From NCBI GenBank assembly GCA_937952995.1, contig CALFYB010000168.1, positions 1 to 8,137 on the forward strand: DNA of 8,137 nucleotides, in the 5' to 3' direction. Below are positions 1 to 6,131 of the stretch, piece after piece (position 1 is the stretch's first letter; every line of letters begins with the position of its first letter). This DNA comes from an uncultured Caulobacteraceae bacterium (GTDB taxonomy: Bacteria; Pseudomonadota; Alphaproteobacteria; Caulobacterales; Caulobacteraceae). A program made the position numbers and the translations under genes. A model generated the notes under the pieces. That model did no database searches, was not told the origin of the DNA, and worked only from the letters and a program-made list of their open reading frames with translations.

Positions 1-51
1 ATACGAGATACCACTGTGTGACTGGAGTTCAGACGTGTGCTCTTCCGATCT
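1..51 (+). other. Illumina P7/index/TruSeq adapter (sequencing artefact)
   Basis: This is not genomic DNA. Bases 1-9 (ATACGAGAT) are the end of the Illumina P7 primer. Bases 10-17 (ACCACTGT) occupy the place of an 8-base index, so the i7 index would read ACAGTGGT. Bases 18-51 are the TruSeq read-2 adapter, beginning GTGACTGGAGTTC and ending GCTCTTCCGATCT. Genomic sequence starts at base 52. Any protein predicted through this stretch carries a false tail: on the minus strand it reads IGRAHV, on the plus strand MCSSDL, both well-known adapter translations. The contig end was therefore assembled from untrimmed reads. Confidence 0.98.
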
Positions 52-1003
52 GATCCTCATGGGCCCGAGCGGCAGCCACATAGTCTGGATGACTTTCTTC
101 GCCGCCTTGGAAACAGGCCAATCGGCCATCTGGCAAGGTGAAGAACCGAACCGCGGCTGTGAGCCGATCAATGGCTCTGGATATTTCGACCGGCGCGGCC
201 AGTCCGCGCTGCGACAGAGCATCATCGAGGGTTAGCAGGTCATAAAGCAGTTCAAGCGTGGCCTCGGGTGAGCGGGTAATGTGCCCCCCGTCAGTCAACA
301 CCCGCTTGGGTAACAGGCCCGTCAGGATCGACAGGCCCCTAGCCATCAATCGATCACCGACCGGGCCGCTGAGCGCGGTTCCTGCGATCGCCGCTGCGGC
401 CGCGCGCTCCGCCGCTCTCGGGTCGCTTTGGGACAGGCAAAGAAGGTGGCGGGCTTGGCGCGCCACACTGTTGCAAAGGGCTAGGGTCTCAAGTTCTGAC
501 GCCACACCGGCCAAATGCCTGAGGTGACAGGCGAGGTTAAAGACCCGCCGGTCAAGAACGTCGCCGCCCCACGAAAAGCTGTTCCACAGGCCATAGGCGC
601 GCCGCCAATCTAGGCAGAGCTGCAAGCCATAGTCCAACCCGACAGGGCGCTCTTCCATCAGGGCGTTGAGCCACGCAAAACGATGAAGCTCGACGGCAAA
701 GGGCCGGCTTGGGCAGGGCTTATCCCAAGGATCACCGCCAGGCCCAACGGAAAGGGTTTCTCCGGCCAGGACAAACCGACCCTCAAGCAAGGCAGCCGCC
801 ATCCCACTGCGCGGCGGACGAAGATCGCGCGGCGCGGCGGCGACTCCCTGAACCTTAGGCCCGCCCAGACCCCAAAGATGGAACGGCGTGCCATACCAGT
901 CAGAACTGACCAGATCGGTTGCCGTCTGCGCGACCATCTGGAGCAGAATCTTTAGGGGCCGCGGCTTGGCGGTCTTGGGGCGACGTGCGGGCAACAGGGC
1001 CAC
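52..1003 (-). CDS. Heparinase II/III family protein, 3' end missing
   Basis: About 317 N-terminal residues of a heparinase II/III-like polysaccharide lyase; the rest is lost at the contig end. Visible family features are the helical N-terminal domain, with HRFAWLNAL near residues 107-115 followed by YGLWNSFSWGGDVLDRRVFN, and the LACFQGGEE stretch close to the break. The product is probably a lyase acting on uronic-acid-containing polysaccharide, but the lyase domain that would show substrate and catalytic residues is largely absent, so activity is inferred from the family. The start is a GTG at 1003, 13 bases after the rpe stop, with only a weak ribosome binding site. The two genes are probably co-transcribed, an order I associate with Caulobacter-type genomes. 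Residue 318 onward (QIGRAHV) is adapter, not protein. Confidence 0.82.
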
Positions 1004-1016
1004 AGCGGAACCGGTC

Positions 1017-1682
1017 TCAGACGCCCCTTAGGGCGCGAATATTGTCGGCATAGGCCGAGGGCCCGCCACGGAAAACAGCCGAACCGGCAACAAGAGCGGT
1101 CGCACCGGCCGAGATACACAAAGGCGCGGTCTCAGGCGTGACGCCGCCGTCCACCTCGAGCGGAATATCGCGGCCCGTCGCGTCGATCATCGCCCGTAGT
1201 CGCTCAATCTTCTTCAACTGCGAGGTCATGAAGCTTTGTCCGCCAAAGCCTGGATTGATCGACATGACGAGAATCAAATCGACCTCATCCATCATCCACT
1301 CAATGGTTTCTGGCGGCGTTGAGGGATTAAAAACCACACCCGCCTTTGCGCCCAACTGACGAATGCGCTTGAGCGTGCGGTTCAGGTGCGGCCCCGATTC
1401 GGGGTGAACACTGATGATATCGGCCCCTGCCTCGCGGAAAGCTTCCAGATAGGGGTCGGCTGGCGCGATCATCAGGTGAACGTCAAACGGGATTTTGACA
1501 TGCGGACGCAAGGCTTTGACGATATCGGGGCCAAGCGTGATGTTCGGCACAAAATGGCCGTCCATGACGTCAATATGCAGCCAATCGGCACCTGCGGCCT
1601 CGACGGCGCGTGCCTCTTCACCAAGCCGGGCAAAATCAGAAGCCAGCAGAGACGGGGCGATGATGGGACGGATCTGTGTCAT
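1017..1682 (-). CDS. rpe: Ribulose-phosphate 3-epimerase
   Basis: Cytosolic enzyme that interconverts D-ribulose 5-phosphate and D-xylulose 5-phosphate in the pentose phosphate pathway. The 221-residue length is normal for the family and the whole TIM-barrel signature is present: IAPSLLASDFARLGEE at the N-terminus, HIDVMDGHFVPN (His36 and Asp38, metal and acid/base), DVHLMI (His69, metal), MSINPGFGGQ (140-149, phosphate/active-site loop), VDGGV (Asp178, second catalytic Asp) and GSAVF (phosphate binding). The ATG at 1682 gives the usual N-terminal length; no strong Shine-Dalgarno sequence precedes it. It is the first gene of a minus-strand unit with the heparinase-like gene 13 bases downstream, and diverges from the HAD phosphatase gene across a 111-base gap that must hold both promoters. 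Confidence 0.97.
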   Translation of the reverse strand: MTQIRPIIAPSLLASDFARLGEEARAVEAAGADWLHIDVMDGHFVPNITLGPDIVKALRPHVKIPFDVHLMIAPADPYLEAFREAGADIISVHPESGPHLNRTLKRIRQLGAKAGVVFNPSTPPETIEWMMDEVDLILVMSINPGFGGQSFMTSQLKKIERLRAMIDATGRDIPLEVDGGVTPETAPLCISAGATALVAGSAVFRGGPSAYADNIRALRGV

Positions 1683-1706
1683 GGATAGGACTTAGCCCTG
1701 CTGGCC

Positions 1707-1735
1707 TTGTCCACGCAAGCAAACAAGGGTTAAAA
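1707..1735 (+). promoter_or_regulatory. Possible promoter of the HAD phosphatase operon
   Basis: TTGTCC (1707-1712) and TTAAAA (1730-1735) are separated by 17 bases in the gap between rpe and the phosphatase gene. They match the -35 and -10 consensus at about 4 and 3 positions. Plausible by position, weak by sequence. Confidence 0.25.
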
Positions 1736-1793
1736 CCGGTCCATTAGGTGGCCATAAGCGCGCTGACCGTCAATTCTAGGGCAAGGTAAGACC

Positions 1794-2447
1794 ATGATCG
1801 AAGCAGTGATTTGGGACTTCGGCGGTGTTTTCACAACCTCGCCCTTCGAGGCCTTTAATCGGTATGAGACCCAGCGCGGCCTGCCGTTAGACTTTATTCG
1901 GACCGTCAATTCGACCAACCCAGACACCAATGCCTGGGCCCTGTTCGAGCGCTCAGAAATCAATGCCGCCGCCTTTGACGTGATGTTTGCGCAAGAGGCC
2001 GAGGCCCTAGGCCAAGCGGTTCGCGGGGCCGAGGTCCTGCCGCTATTGTCCGGCGACATCCGTCCTGCGGTGGTCAACGCCCTGATGCTCTGCAAGGCTC
2101 AGTTTAAGGTCGGCTGCATCACCAATAATGTCTCTGCCGGTGAAGGGGCGGGCATGGCGTCTACCGCCGAAAAGGCTCGCTCGGTCTCAGGCATCATGAC
2201 CCACTTCGATGCCGTGATTGAAAGCTCAAAGGCTGGGGTACGAAAGCCCGATCCCCGCATCTATCAGATGATGTGCGCGCAGTTGGACGTCGCCCCATCG
2301 GCCTGCGTCTATCTCGACGATTTGGGTGTCAACTGTAAGCCTGCCGCCGCCTTAGGCATGAAGGCCATCAAGGTCTCGAGCGAAGGCCAACTTCTGCGGG
2401 ACCTTTCGGCGATCGTTGGCCTGACCTTTGAGGGCGCAGCCGCTTGA
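1794..2447 (+). CDS. HAD-superfamily phosphatase, epoxide hydrolase N-domain type
   Basis: A 217-residue HAD subfamily IA hydrolase resembling the phosphatase-like N-terminal domain of soluble epoxide hydrolases. Motif I is DFGGV (Asp8 the nucleophile), with glycine where the general acid Asp is usual; DxGGV is common in this subgroup. Motif II is TNN (110-112), motif III is GVRKPDP with Lys151, and motif IV is YLDDLGVN (Asp175, Asp176) followed by KPAAALGMKAIKV, which is characteristic of this subgroup. No alpha/beta-hydrolase domain follows, so this is a stand-alone phosphatase domain of unknown substrate. The start has AAGG 7 bases upstream. Its TGA overlaps the TTG start of the next gene, so the two are very likely translationally coupled. 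Confidence 0.9.
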   Translation: MIEAVIWDFGGVFTTSPFEAFNRYETQRGLPLDFIRTVNSTNPDTNAWALFERSEINAAAFDVMFAQEAEALGQAVRGAEVLPLLSGDIRPAVVNALMLCKAQFKVGCITNNVSAGEGAGMASTAEKARSVSGIMTHFDAVIESSKAGVRKPDPRIYQMMCAQLDVAPSACVYLDDLGVNCKPAAALGMKAIKVSSEGQLLRDLSAIVGLTFEGAAA

Positions 2448-2731
2448 CCCGACCCCAAAAAATCGGAGCCGCTGCGGCGCTCAGCCAACTGACCGGCTGG
2501 GAAGCGGTTGAGGGACGCGACGCCATATCCAAGACCTTCCGGTTCAAGGATTTCAACGCAGCCTTTGGCTTTATGACGCGCGTGGCCCTAGAGGCTGAGA
2601 AACGCGACCATCATCCTGAATGGTTCAACGTCTATAATCGGGTCGAGGTCATCTTGACCACCCACGATGCTGATGGAGTCAGTGCGCTGGATGTCGCCCT
2701 CGCGCAATTTATGGATGGCATAGGCGGCTAG
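2444..2731 (+). CDS. phhB: Pterin-4a-carbinolamine dehydratase
   Basis: A 95-residue member of the PCD/DCoH family, which dehydrates 4a-hydroxytetrahydrobiopterin when pterin is recycled by aromatic amino-acid hydroxylases. The signature is complete: EKRDHHPEWFNVYNRVEV (52-69) with His56, His57 and Pro58, then THDADGVSALD with His74 and Asp83, corresponding to the family's catalytic histidines and conserved Asp. The start is TTG at 2444, overlapping the stop of the phosphatase gene as TTGA; no ATG lies in a suitable place, and the TTG gives a normal N-terminus. No phenylalanine hydroxylase gene is in the window, so the physiological partner is unknown; many bacteria without phhA carry such a gene. 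The symbol follows the family and does not prove the role. Confidence 0.93.
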   Translation: MTRPQKIGAAAALSQLTGWEAVEGRDAISKTFRFKDFNAAFGFMTRVALEAEKRDHHPEWFNVYNRVEVILTTHDADGVSALDVALAQFMDGIGG

Positions 2732-3153
2732 TTGATGATGATCGTTCCCAAGAGCAGCCTAGCCCCCCGCTGACCAACGATCCGATCAGTTTCCTTTTGT
2801 AATAGCTGGGCGAGATAGTCCGCATTGGGAATAGCCCCCGTCGGCAATCCGACCATATAGCCTTGAAGGACCTGGCCGAAGGCCGCCTGAAGCCTCGGGG
2901 TAGAGGCCTCTGCGCGCTTTAAAAGATTGGCGTCCGTCATATAGATGCCGACCTCCATGGTGACGACGGTTCGCGCACCCGAACTGCGCAGAACATTGAC
3001 GTTGAGAGCCCGCATCCGAACATAGGGGGTGGCACCACCGGTCTTTTTCTCTTCCCCATGGCCGCCGCCGCTGGCCTGAGCCGGACCGGCCAATATCATC
3101 GGGAAGGCCAAAAGCGCGATGAGAAGTCCAAGGCGCGGGCGGCGATGAAACAT
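2728..3153 (-). CDS. Small secreted FliL-like protein
   Basis: A 141-residue exported protein. Residues 1-27 form a signal peptide: basic MFHRRPR, hydrophobic core to about residue 23, and a cleavage site AQA|S. A Gly/His/charged linker (GGGHGEEKK) follows, then a domain of about 100 residues with the pattern of the periplasmic FliL domain: a strand (YVRMRALNVNVL), a second strand (TVVTMEVGIYM), helices with a proline-initiated segment (TPRLQAAFGQVLQGYM), then LLQKETDRIVGQ and a final strand (LLLGTIIIN). No transmembrane anchor remains after cleavage, unlike real FliL, and no flagellar gene is nearby, so a motor role is not established. The arginine pair lacks the rest of a Tat motif. The ATG at 3153 has AAGGA 7 bases upstream. 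Its stop codon overlaps that of the dehydratase gene, tail to tail. Confidence 0.75.
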   Translation of the reverse strand: MFHRRPRLGLLIALLAFPMILAGPAQASGGGHGEEKKTGGATPYVRMRALNVNVLRSSGARTVVTMEVGIYMTDANLLKRAEASTPRLQAAFGQVLQGYMVGLPTGAIPNADYLAQLLQKETDRIVGQRGARLLLGTIIIN

Positions 3154-3285
3154 AGTCTAATCCTTAAAAACGGCTCGTTCGGTCTATTTACAAGCTTCTT
3201 ACATTCGCCCCTAGAGCTTTCAGGGGCATGACGAAAGGTCACAGGGGAGAGCGTGGGCCTTGACCTTAGGGGCCATCGACACGAC

Positions 3286-3310
3286 ATCACCTCCTTGAGA
3301 ACCGGAAGGA
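3286..3310 (+). promoter_or_regulatory. Anti-Shine-Dalgarno mimic able to mask the DUF983 ribosome binding site
   Basis: ATCACCTCCTT (3286-3296) is the same 11 bases as the 3' tail of 16S rRNA. Within it TCCTT (3292-3296) is perfectly complementary to AAGGA (3306-3310), the ribosome binding site of the DUF983 gene, with a 9-base loop. On the mRNA this could fold into a small hairpin masking the site. On the opposite strand the same bases read AAGGAGGTGAT, an ideal Shine-Dalgarno sequence. The match is seen directly; the function is inference. Confidence 0.35.
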
Positions 3311-3316
3311 CAGACG

Positions 3317-3673
3317 ATGAGCGGCGACCAGACCTTAGCGACCGGCCTAAAGCGTGGGCTTTTTCGTCGGTGTCCGAACTGCGGTAAGGGTAGCCTGTTT
3401 CAAGGCTATCTCAAGGTCCGCAGCGAATGCGACGCCTGTGGGCACGATAATGGCCAATATCCGGCCGACGATGCGCCGCCCTATTTCACGATCCTGCTGG
3501 TCGGCCACCTGATCATCGGTCCAATGCTATTTTTCCCGTTCATCTGGAAATGGCCCGTCGGGCAGGTCCTCGCCCTGACCATGCCAACGGTCATCATTTT
3601 GACCCTCGGCCTGCTGCCGCTCGTCAAGGGCGTGGTCGTTGGCGCGCAGTGGGCAATCGCCAAGCAGGGCTAA
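3317..3673 (+). CDS. DUF983 zinc-ribbon membrane protein
   Basis: A 118-residue protein of the DUF983 family, with no established biochemical role. The N-terminal cytoplasmic part has a four-cysteine zinc ribbon, CPNC (Cys19, Cys22) and CDAC (Cys38, Cys41). The family hallmark NGQYPADDAPPYFTILLVGH follows, then two hydrophobic segments at about residues 56-78 and 84-107 which should span the inner membrane. It is often found near cytochrome oxidase genes in alphaproteobacteria, but none is present here. The ATG at 3317 has GGAAGGA ending 6 bases upstream; that site can pair with an upstream TCCTT. The gene is divergent from the FliL-like gene and converges on typA. Confidence 0.9.
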   Translation: MSGDQTLATGLKRGLFRRCPNCGKGSLFQGYLKVRSECDACGHDNGQYPADDAPPYFTILLVGHLIIGPMLFFPFIWKWPVGQVLALTMPTVIILTLGLLPLVKGVVVGAQWAIAKQG

Positions 3674-3695
3674 CGAGCCCGGACCCCCATAGCAA

Positions 3696-3717
3696 AACAG
3701 CCCCCGAGGGGGCTGTT
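3696..3717 (-). terminator. Rho-independent terminator of typA
   Basis: AACAGCCCC (3696-3704) pairs with GGGGCTGTT (3709-3717) as a 9-bp stem with a 4-base loop. Read on the minus strand, the stem ends in a short run of four Ts (CTGTTTTGC), which places it about 30 bases after the typA stop. On the plus strand the hairpin is followed by AAACTTA rather than Ts, so it would serve the DUF983 gene less well; partly bidirectional use between these convergent genes is possible. Confidence 0.75.
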
Positions 3718-3745
3718 AAACTTAGATCATCAAGGTCGCTTAGCC

Positions 3746-5593
3746 CTAGTCTTCACGCATACGCTTCTTGCGGAAGGATGGGTTCAGCACTTCTTTCCGA
3801 AGACGGATAGACTTTGGTGTCACCTCGACCAACTCATCTTCTTCGATATAGGCGATAGCCTGTTCGAGCGTCATGCGGCGCGGCGGGGTCAGGCGGATGG
3901 CCTCGTCCTTGCCCGAGGCACGAACGTTGGTCAGTTGCTTAGCCTTCAGTGGATTGACGTCCAGATCGTCCGAACGGCTATTTTCACCGATGATCATGCC
4001 CTGATAGGTCTTTTCGCCGCCGCCGACGAACATGATGCCGCGCGCTTCAAGGTTCCAAAGGGCGTAGCTGGCGGTTTCGCCTTCGGAGTTAGAGATCAGC
4101 ACACCGTTGCGACGGCCTTCGATGGCCCCCTTGTGCGGCTCATAGTGCGAGAACACGCGGTTCAGAACGCCGGAGCCGCGCGTATCGGTCAAGAACTCGC
4201 CCTGATAGCCGATCAGCGAGCGTGACGGAGCCATGAGGGCAATACGGGTCTTGCCCGCACCTGATGGGCGCATGTCGGTCATTTCAGCCTTACGGGCCGA
4301 AAGCTTCTCGATCACGATGCCGGAATATTCTTCGTCGACGTCGATGAAGACCTCTTCGATGGGCTCAAGGCGCTTACCGGTCTCTTCGTCCTTGCGATAG
4401 ACCACGCGCGGACGCGAGATCGACACTTCGAAGCCTTCACGGCGCATATTTTCGATCAAGACGCCGAGCTGCAGTTCACCGCGACCGGCGACTTCATAGG
4501 CGTCCTTGTCCGAGGTTTCTGCAACCTTGATGGCCACGTTGGATTCGGCTTCGCGCAGCAGGCGGTCACGAATGACGCGGCTTTGCACCTTATCGCCTTC
4601 ACGGCCAGCCAGCGGACTGTTGTTCACGGACACGGTGATGGAGATGGTTGGCGGATCGATGGGCTGAGCAGGCAGGGCTTCCATCAGGCTGAAATCGCAG
4701 ATGGTATCGGCAACGGTGGCCTTGGACAGACCGGCGATGGCGACGATGTCACCGGCTTCGGCCTCGTCGATGGGCTGACGCTTCAGGCCACGGAAGGCGA
4801 GGATCTTGGTCACGCGGCCGCGCTCAATTTCAGTGCCGTCACGTGACAGGGCCTTAATCGCCATACCTGGCTTAATCCGGCCCGCTTCAACGCGTCCGGT
4901 GAGAAGACGGCCCAAGAAGGGGTCATTTTCGACCAGAACCGCCAGCATTTGGCCCGGCTCTTCCGAGCGCTCAGCGGCCTTGGGGCTCGGCACATGCTCA
5001 ACGATCTTGTCATAGAGCGCGGCGAGCGTTTCACGCGGATGGTTCATATCGTTGACCGCCCAGCCCTCTTTGCCCGAAGCATAGAGGTGCGGGAAGTCCA
5101 ACTGCTCGTCTGTCGCGCCGAGGGCAGCGAACAGGTCGAACGTGTCGTTCAAAACCCGGTCAGGATCGGCGTGCGGCCGGTCAACCTTGTTCAGCACCAG
5201 AATGGGGCGAAGGCCGAGCTTCAAGGCCTTGCCGAGCACGAACTTGGTCTGGGGCATAACGCCCTCTTCGGCGTCCACCAGCAGCAGACAACCATCCACC
5301 ATGCCGAGGATACGCTCCACCTCGCCGCCGAAGTCGGCGTGGCCGGGGGTGTCGATGATATTGATGCGGGTTTCGCCCGCCTCGCCATTCCAAAGCACAC
5401 TGGTGCACTTGGCCAGAATGGTGATGCCGCGCTCACGCTCCTGATCATTGGAGTCCATCGCCCGCTCAACGGTCGCTTCGTTGGCTCGGAAAACCCCCGA
5501 CTGCGCAAGAAGCTGATCGACCAGCGTGGTTTTGCCGTGGTCAACGTGAGCAATGATAGCGATGTTACGCATAGGCTGGGTGGCAGTGGACAT
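3746..5593 (-). CDS. typA: Ribosome-associated GTPase TypA/BipA
   Basis: A 615-residue translational GTPase of normal family length. It binds the 70S ribosome like EF-G and is linked to ribosome assembly, cold and stress growth. The GTPase domain shows G1 AHVDHGKTT (15-23, Lys21), G2 RERGITI with Thr58, G3 DTPGHADF (81-88) and G4 NKVD (135-138). The EF-Tu-like domain 2 follows (about 215-310), then the EF-G-like domain with RGELQLGVLIENMRREGFE and the BipA-specific C-terminal part containing the glycine-rich GGGEKTYQGMIIGENSR, and a basic tail KKRMRED. The ATG at 5593 was chosen; an internal Met8 lacks any ribosome binding site, although the site before Met1 is also weak. It is transcribed alone, with its terminator just downstream and a long upstream region containing one GAATC site. 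Confidence 0.98.
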   Translation of the reverse strand: MSTATQPMRNIAIIAHVDHGKTTLVDQLLAQSGVFRANEATVERAMDSNDQERERGITILAKCTSVLWNGEAGETRINIIDTPGHADFGGEVERILGMVDGCLLLVDAEEGVMPQTKFVLGKALKLGLRPILVLNKVDRPHADPDRVLNDTFDLFAALGATDEQLDFPHLYASGKEGWAVNDMNHPRETLAALYDKIVEHVPSPKAAERSEEPGQMLAVLVENDPFLGRLLTGRVEAGRIKPGMAIKALSRDGTEIERGRVTKILAFRGLKRQPIDEAEAGDIVAIAGLSKATVADTICDFSLMEALPAQPIDPPTISITVSVNNSPLAGREGDKVQSRVIRDRLLREAESNVAIKVAETSDKDAYEVAGRGELQLGVLIENMRREGFEVSISRPRVVYRKDEETGKRLEPIEEVFIDVDEEYSGIVIEKLSARKAEMTDMRPSGAGKTRIALMAPSRSLIGYQGEFLTDTRGSGVLNRVFSHYEPHKGAIEGRRNGVLISNSEGETASYALWNLEARGIMFVGGGEKTYQGMIIGENSRSDDLDVNPLKAKQLTNVRASGKDEAIRLTPPRRMTLEQAIAYIEEDELVEVTPKSIRLRKEVLNPSFRKKRMRED

Positions 5594-5968
5594 GGTTTAA
5601 GAACCGATTTTGTGCGAGTGCGAAATGAAAGAGGCGCGCGGCTTGTACGCGACTGCGGCCAACAAAGCCACCCCGACACGCTCGAAACTCTAGAATCGGT
5701 GCACAACAGTCACCATTTAGCGGCAGCGGGTCTCGCGACATGCTGAAAAATTTCACCCATCAAGCCTTGCTTTTCGGTGCCGCACGCTCATTTCCCTGAA
5801 GGAGCCAAGGTCGAGAAACGCGAAATCCGCGCCGCCCGAGCTCGTCAGCACGAAAATATTGCAGCGCAGCAATTGGGTCGCGGTTTATTATCCACTTGAT
5901 TAATATAATTAAACGGGCCCTACCGCTAAAAAAGTCGATAAAAATGCGTTTTTCAGGTTGTTTTGCGC
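5594..5968. other. Non-coding gap upstream of typA: AT-rich, inverted repeats, A-tracts
   Basis: No convincing gene here. The left part (to about 5760) is the typA leader and must hold its promoter, which I could not identify. Further right are two inverted repeats: ATTGC-AGCGCA-GCAAT (5858-5873) and TTAAT-ATA-ATTAA (5900-5912). From about 5880 to 5990 GC falls to about 36% by my count. A/T runs occur at 5928-5933, 5940-5944, 5949-5953 and 5961-5964, spaced 9-12 bases apart, which is typical of curved DNA or an UP-like element feeding the small RNA promoter. Confidence 0.6.
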
Positions 5969-5996
5969 TTGATAATTTGTGCATCGCACATTAGAT
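5969..5996 (+). promoter_or_regulatory. Promoter of the small RNA with operator-like repeat
   Basis: TTGATA (5969-5974) and TTAGAT (5991-5996) are 16 bases apart and would start transcription at about 6003. The spacer contains a perfect inverted repeat TGTGC-ATC-GCACA (5978-5990), well placed for a repressor to block RNA polymerase. The -10 match is modest. The position just upstream of a clear RNA with its own terminator is the stronger evidence. Confidence 0.4.
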
Positions 5997-6002
5997 AGGT
6001 CC

Positions 6003-6086
6003 TGTGAGGCGTCGCTGATGCCTCTGCCCTTCCTGGGCGTTTCCTCCCTAATGACTGGCCGCGCCTGATTGGCGCGGCTTTTTTTT
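6003..6086 (+). ncRNA. Small regulatory RNA, MmgR/alpha-r8-like
   Basis: An RNA of about 84 nt; the 5' end is estimated from the promoter. It folds in three parts: hairpin GAGGC/GCCTC (6006-6010 with 6020-6024), hairpin GCCC-TTCCT-GGGC (6026-6038), and the terminator stem. Between the second hairpin and the terminator lies an unpaired TTTCCTCCCT (6040-6049). From memory, this exact decamer in single-stranded form before a GC-rich terminator is the defining element of the alphaproteobacterial alpha-r8 family, whose member MmgR limits polyhydroxybutyrate accumulation in Sinorhizobium meliloti; I believe Rfam holds related sequences under the name suhB. The CCTCCC core resembles anti-Shine-Dalgarno sequence, so it should act by pairing with ribosome binding sites. 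No open reading frame of note lies inside. Family assignment is by motif and layout, not by alignment. Confidence 0.72.
6058..6086 (+). terminator. Strong Rho-independent terminator of the small RNA
   Basis: GCCGCGCC (6058-6065) and GGCGCGGC (6071-6078) form a perfect 8-bp stem with loop TGATT, followed directly by eight Ts (6079-6086). On the opposite strand no T run follows the stem, so the terminator is directional and belongs to a plus-strand transcript. No protein gene lies upstream on this strand for more than 2 kb, which is why a small RNA gene is inferred. Confidence 0.93.
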
Positions 6087-6131
6087 GACCAAAATTCTGA
6101 CCATCAGCAGGAGTGGTCGAGCAAAGTCGCC

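Noticed and set aside
35..235. Plus-strand reading frame beginning MCSSDL
   Set aside because: It starts inside the Illumina adapter and runs antisense to the heparinase-like gene.
4949..5746. 265-residue plus-strand frame
   Set aside because: It is antisense to the conserved GTPase domain of typA and reflects the codon bias of a GC-rich gene. It shows no recognisable domain.
5760..5984. 74-residue minus-strand frame in the typA upstream gap
   Set aside because: It has no recognisable domain and crosses the AT-rich promoter-like region with its repeats.
6003..6086. 6S RNA, tmRNA or CRISPR interpretation of the structured gap
   Set aside because: The transcript is far too short for 6S RNA or tmRNA, there is no tRNA-like end, and no repeat-spacer periodicity exists here or elsewhere in the window.
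6099..6118. GACCA/TGGTC hairpin as terminator of the amidohydrolase gene
   Set aside because: A 5-bp stem with a 10-base loop and only a short T run on the minus strand is too weak to annotate.
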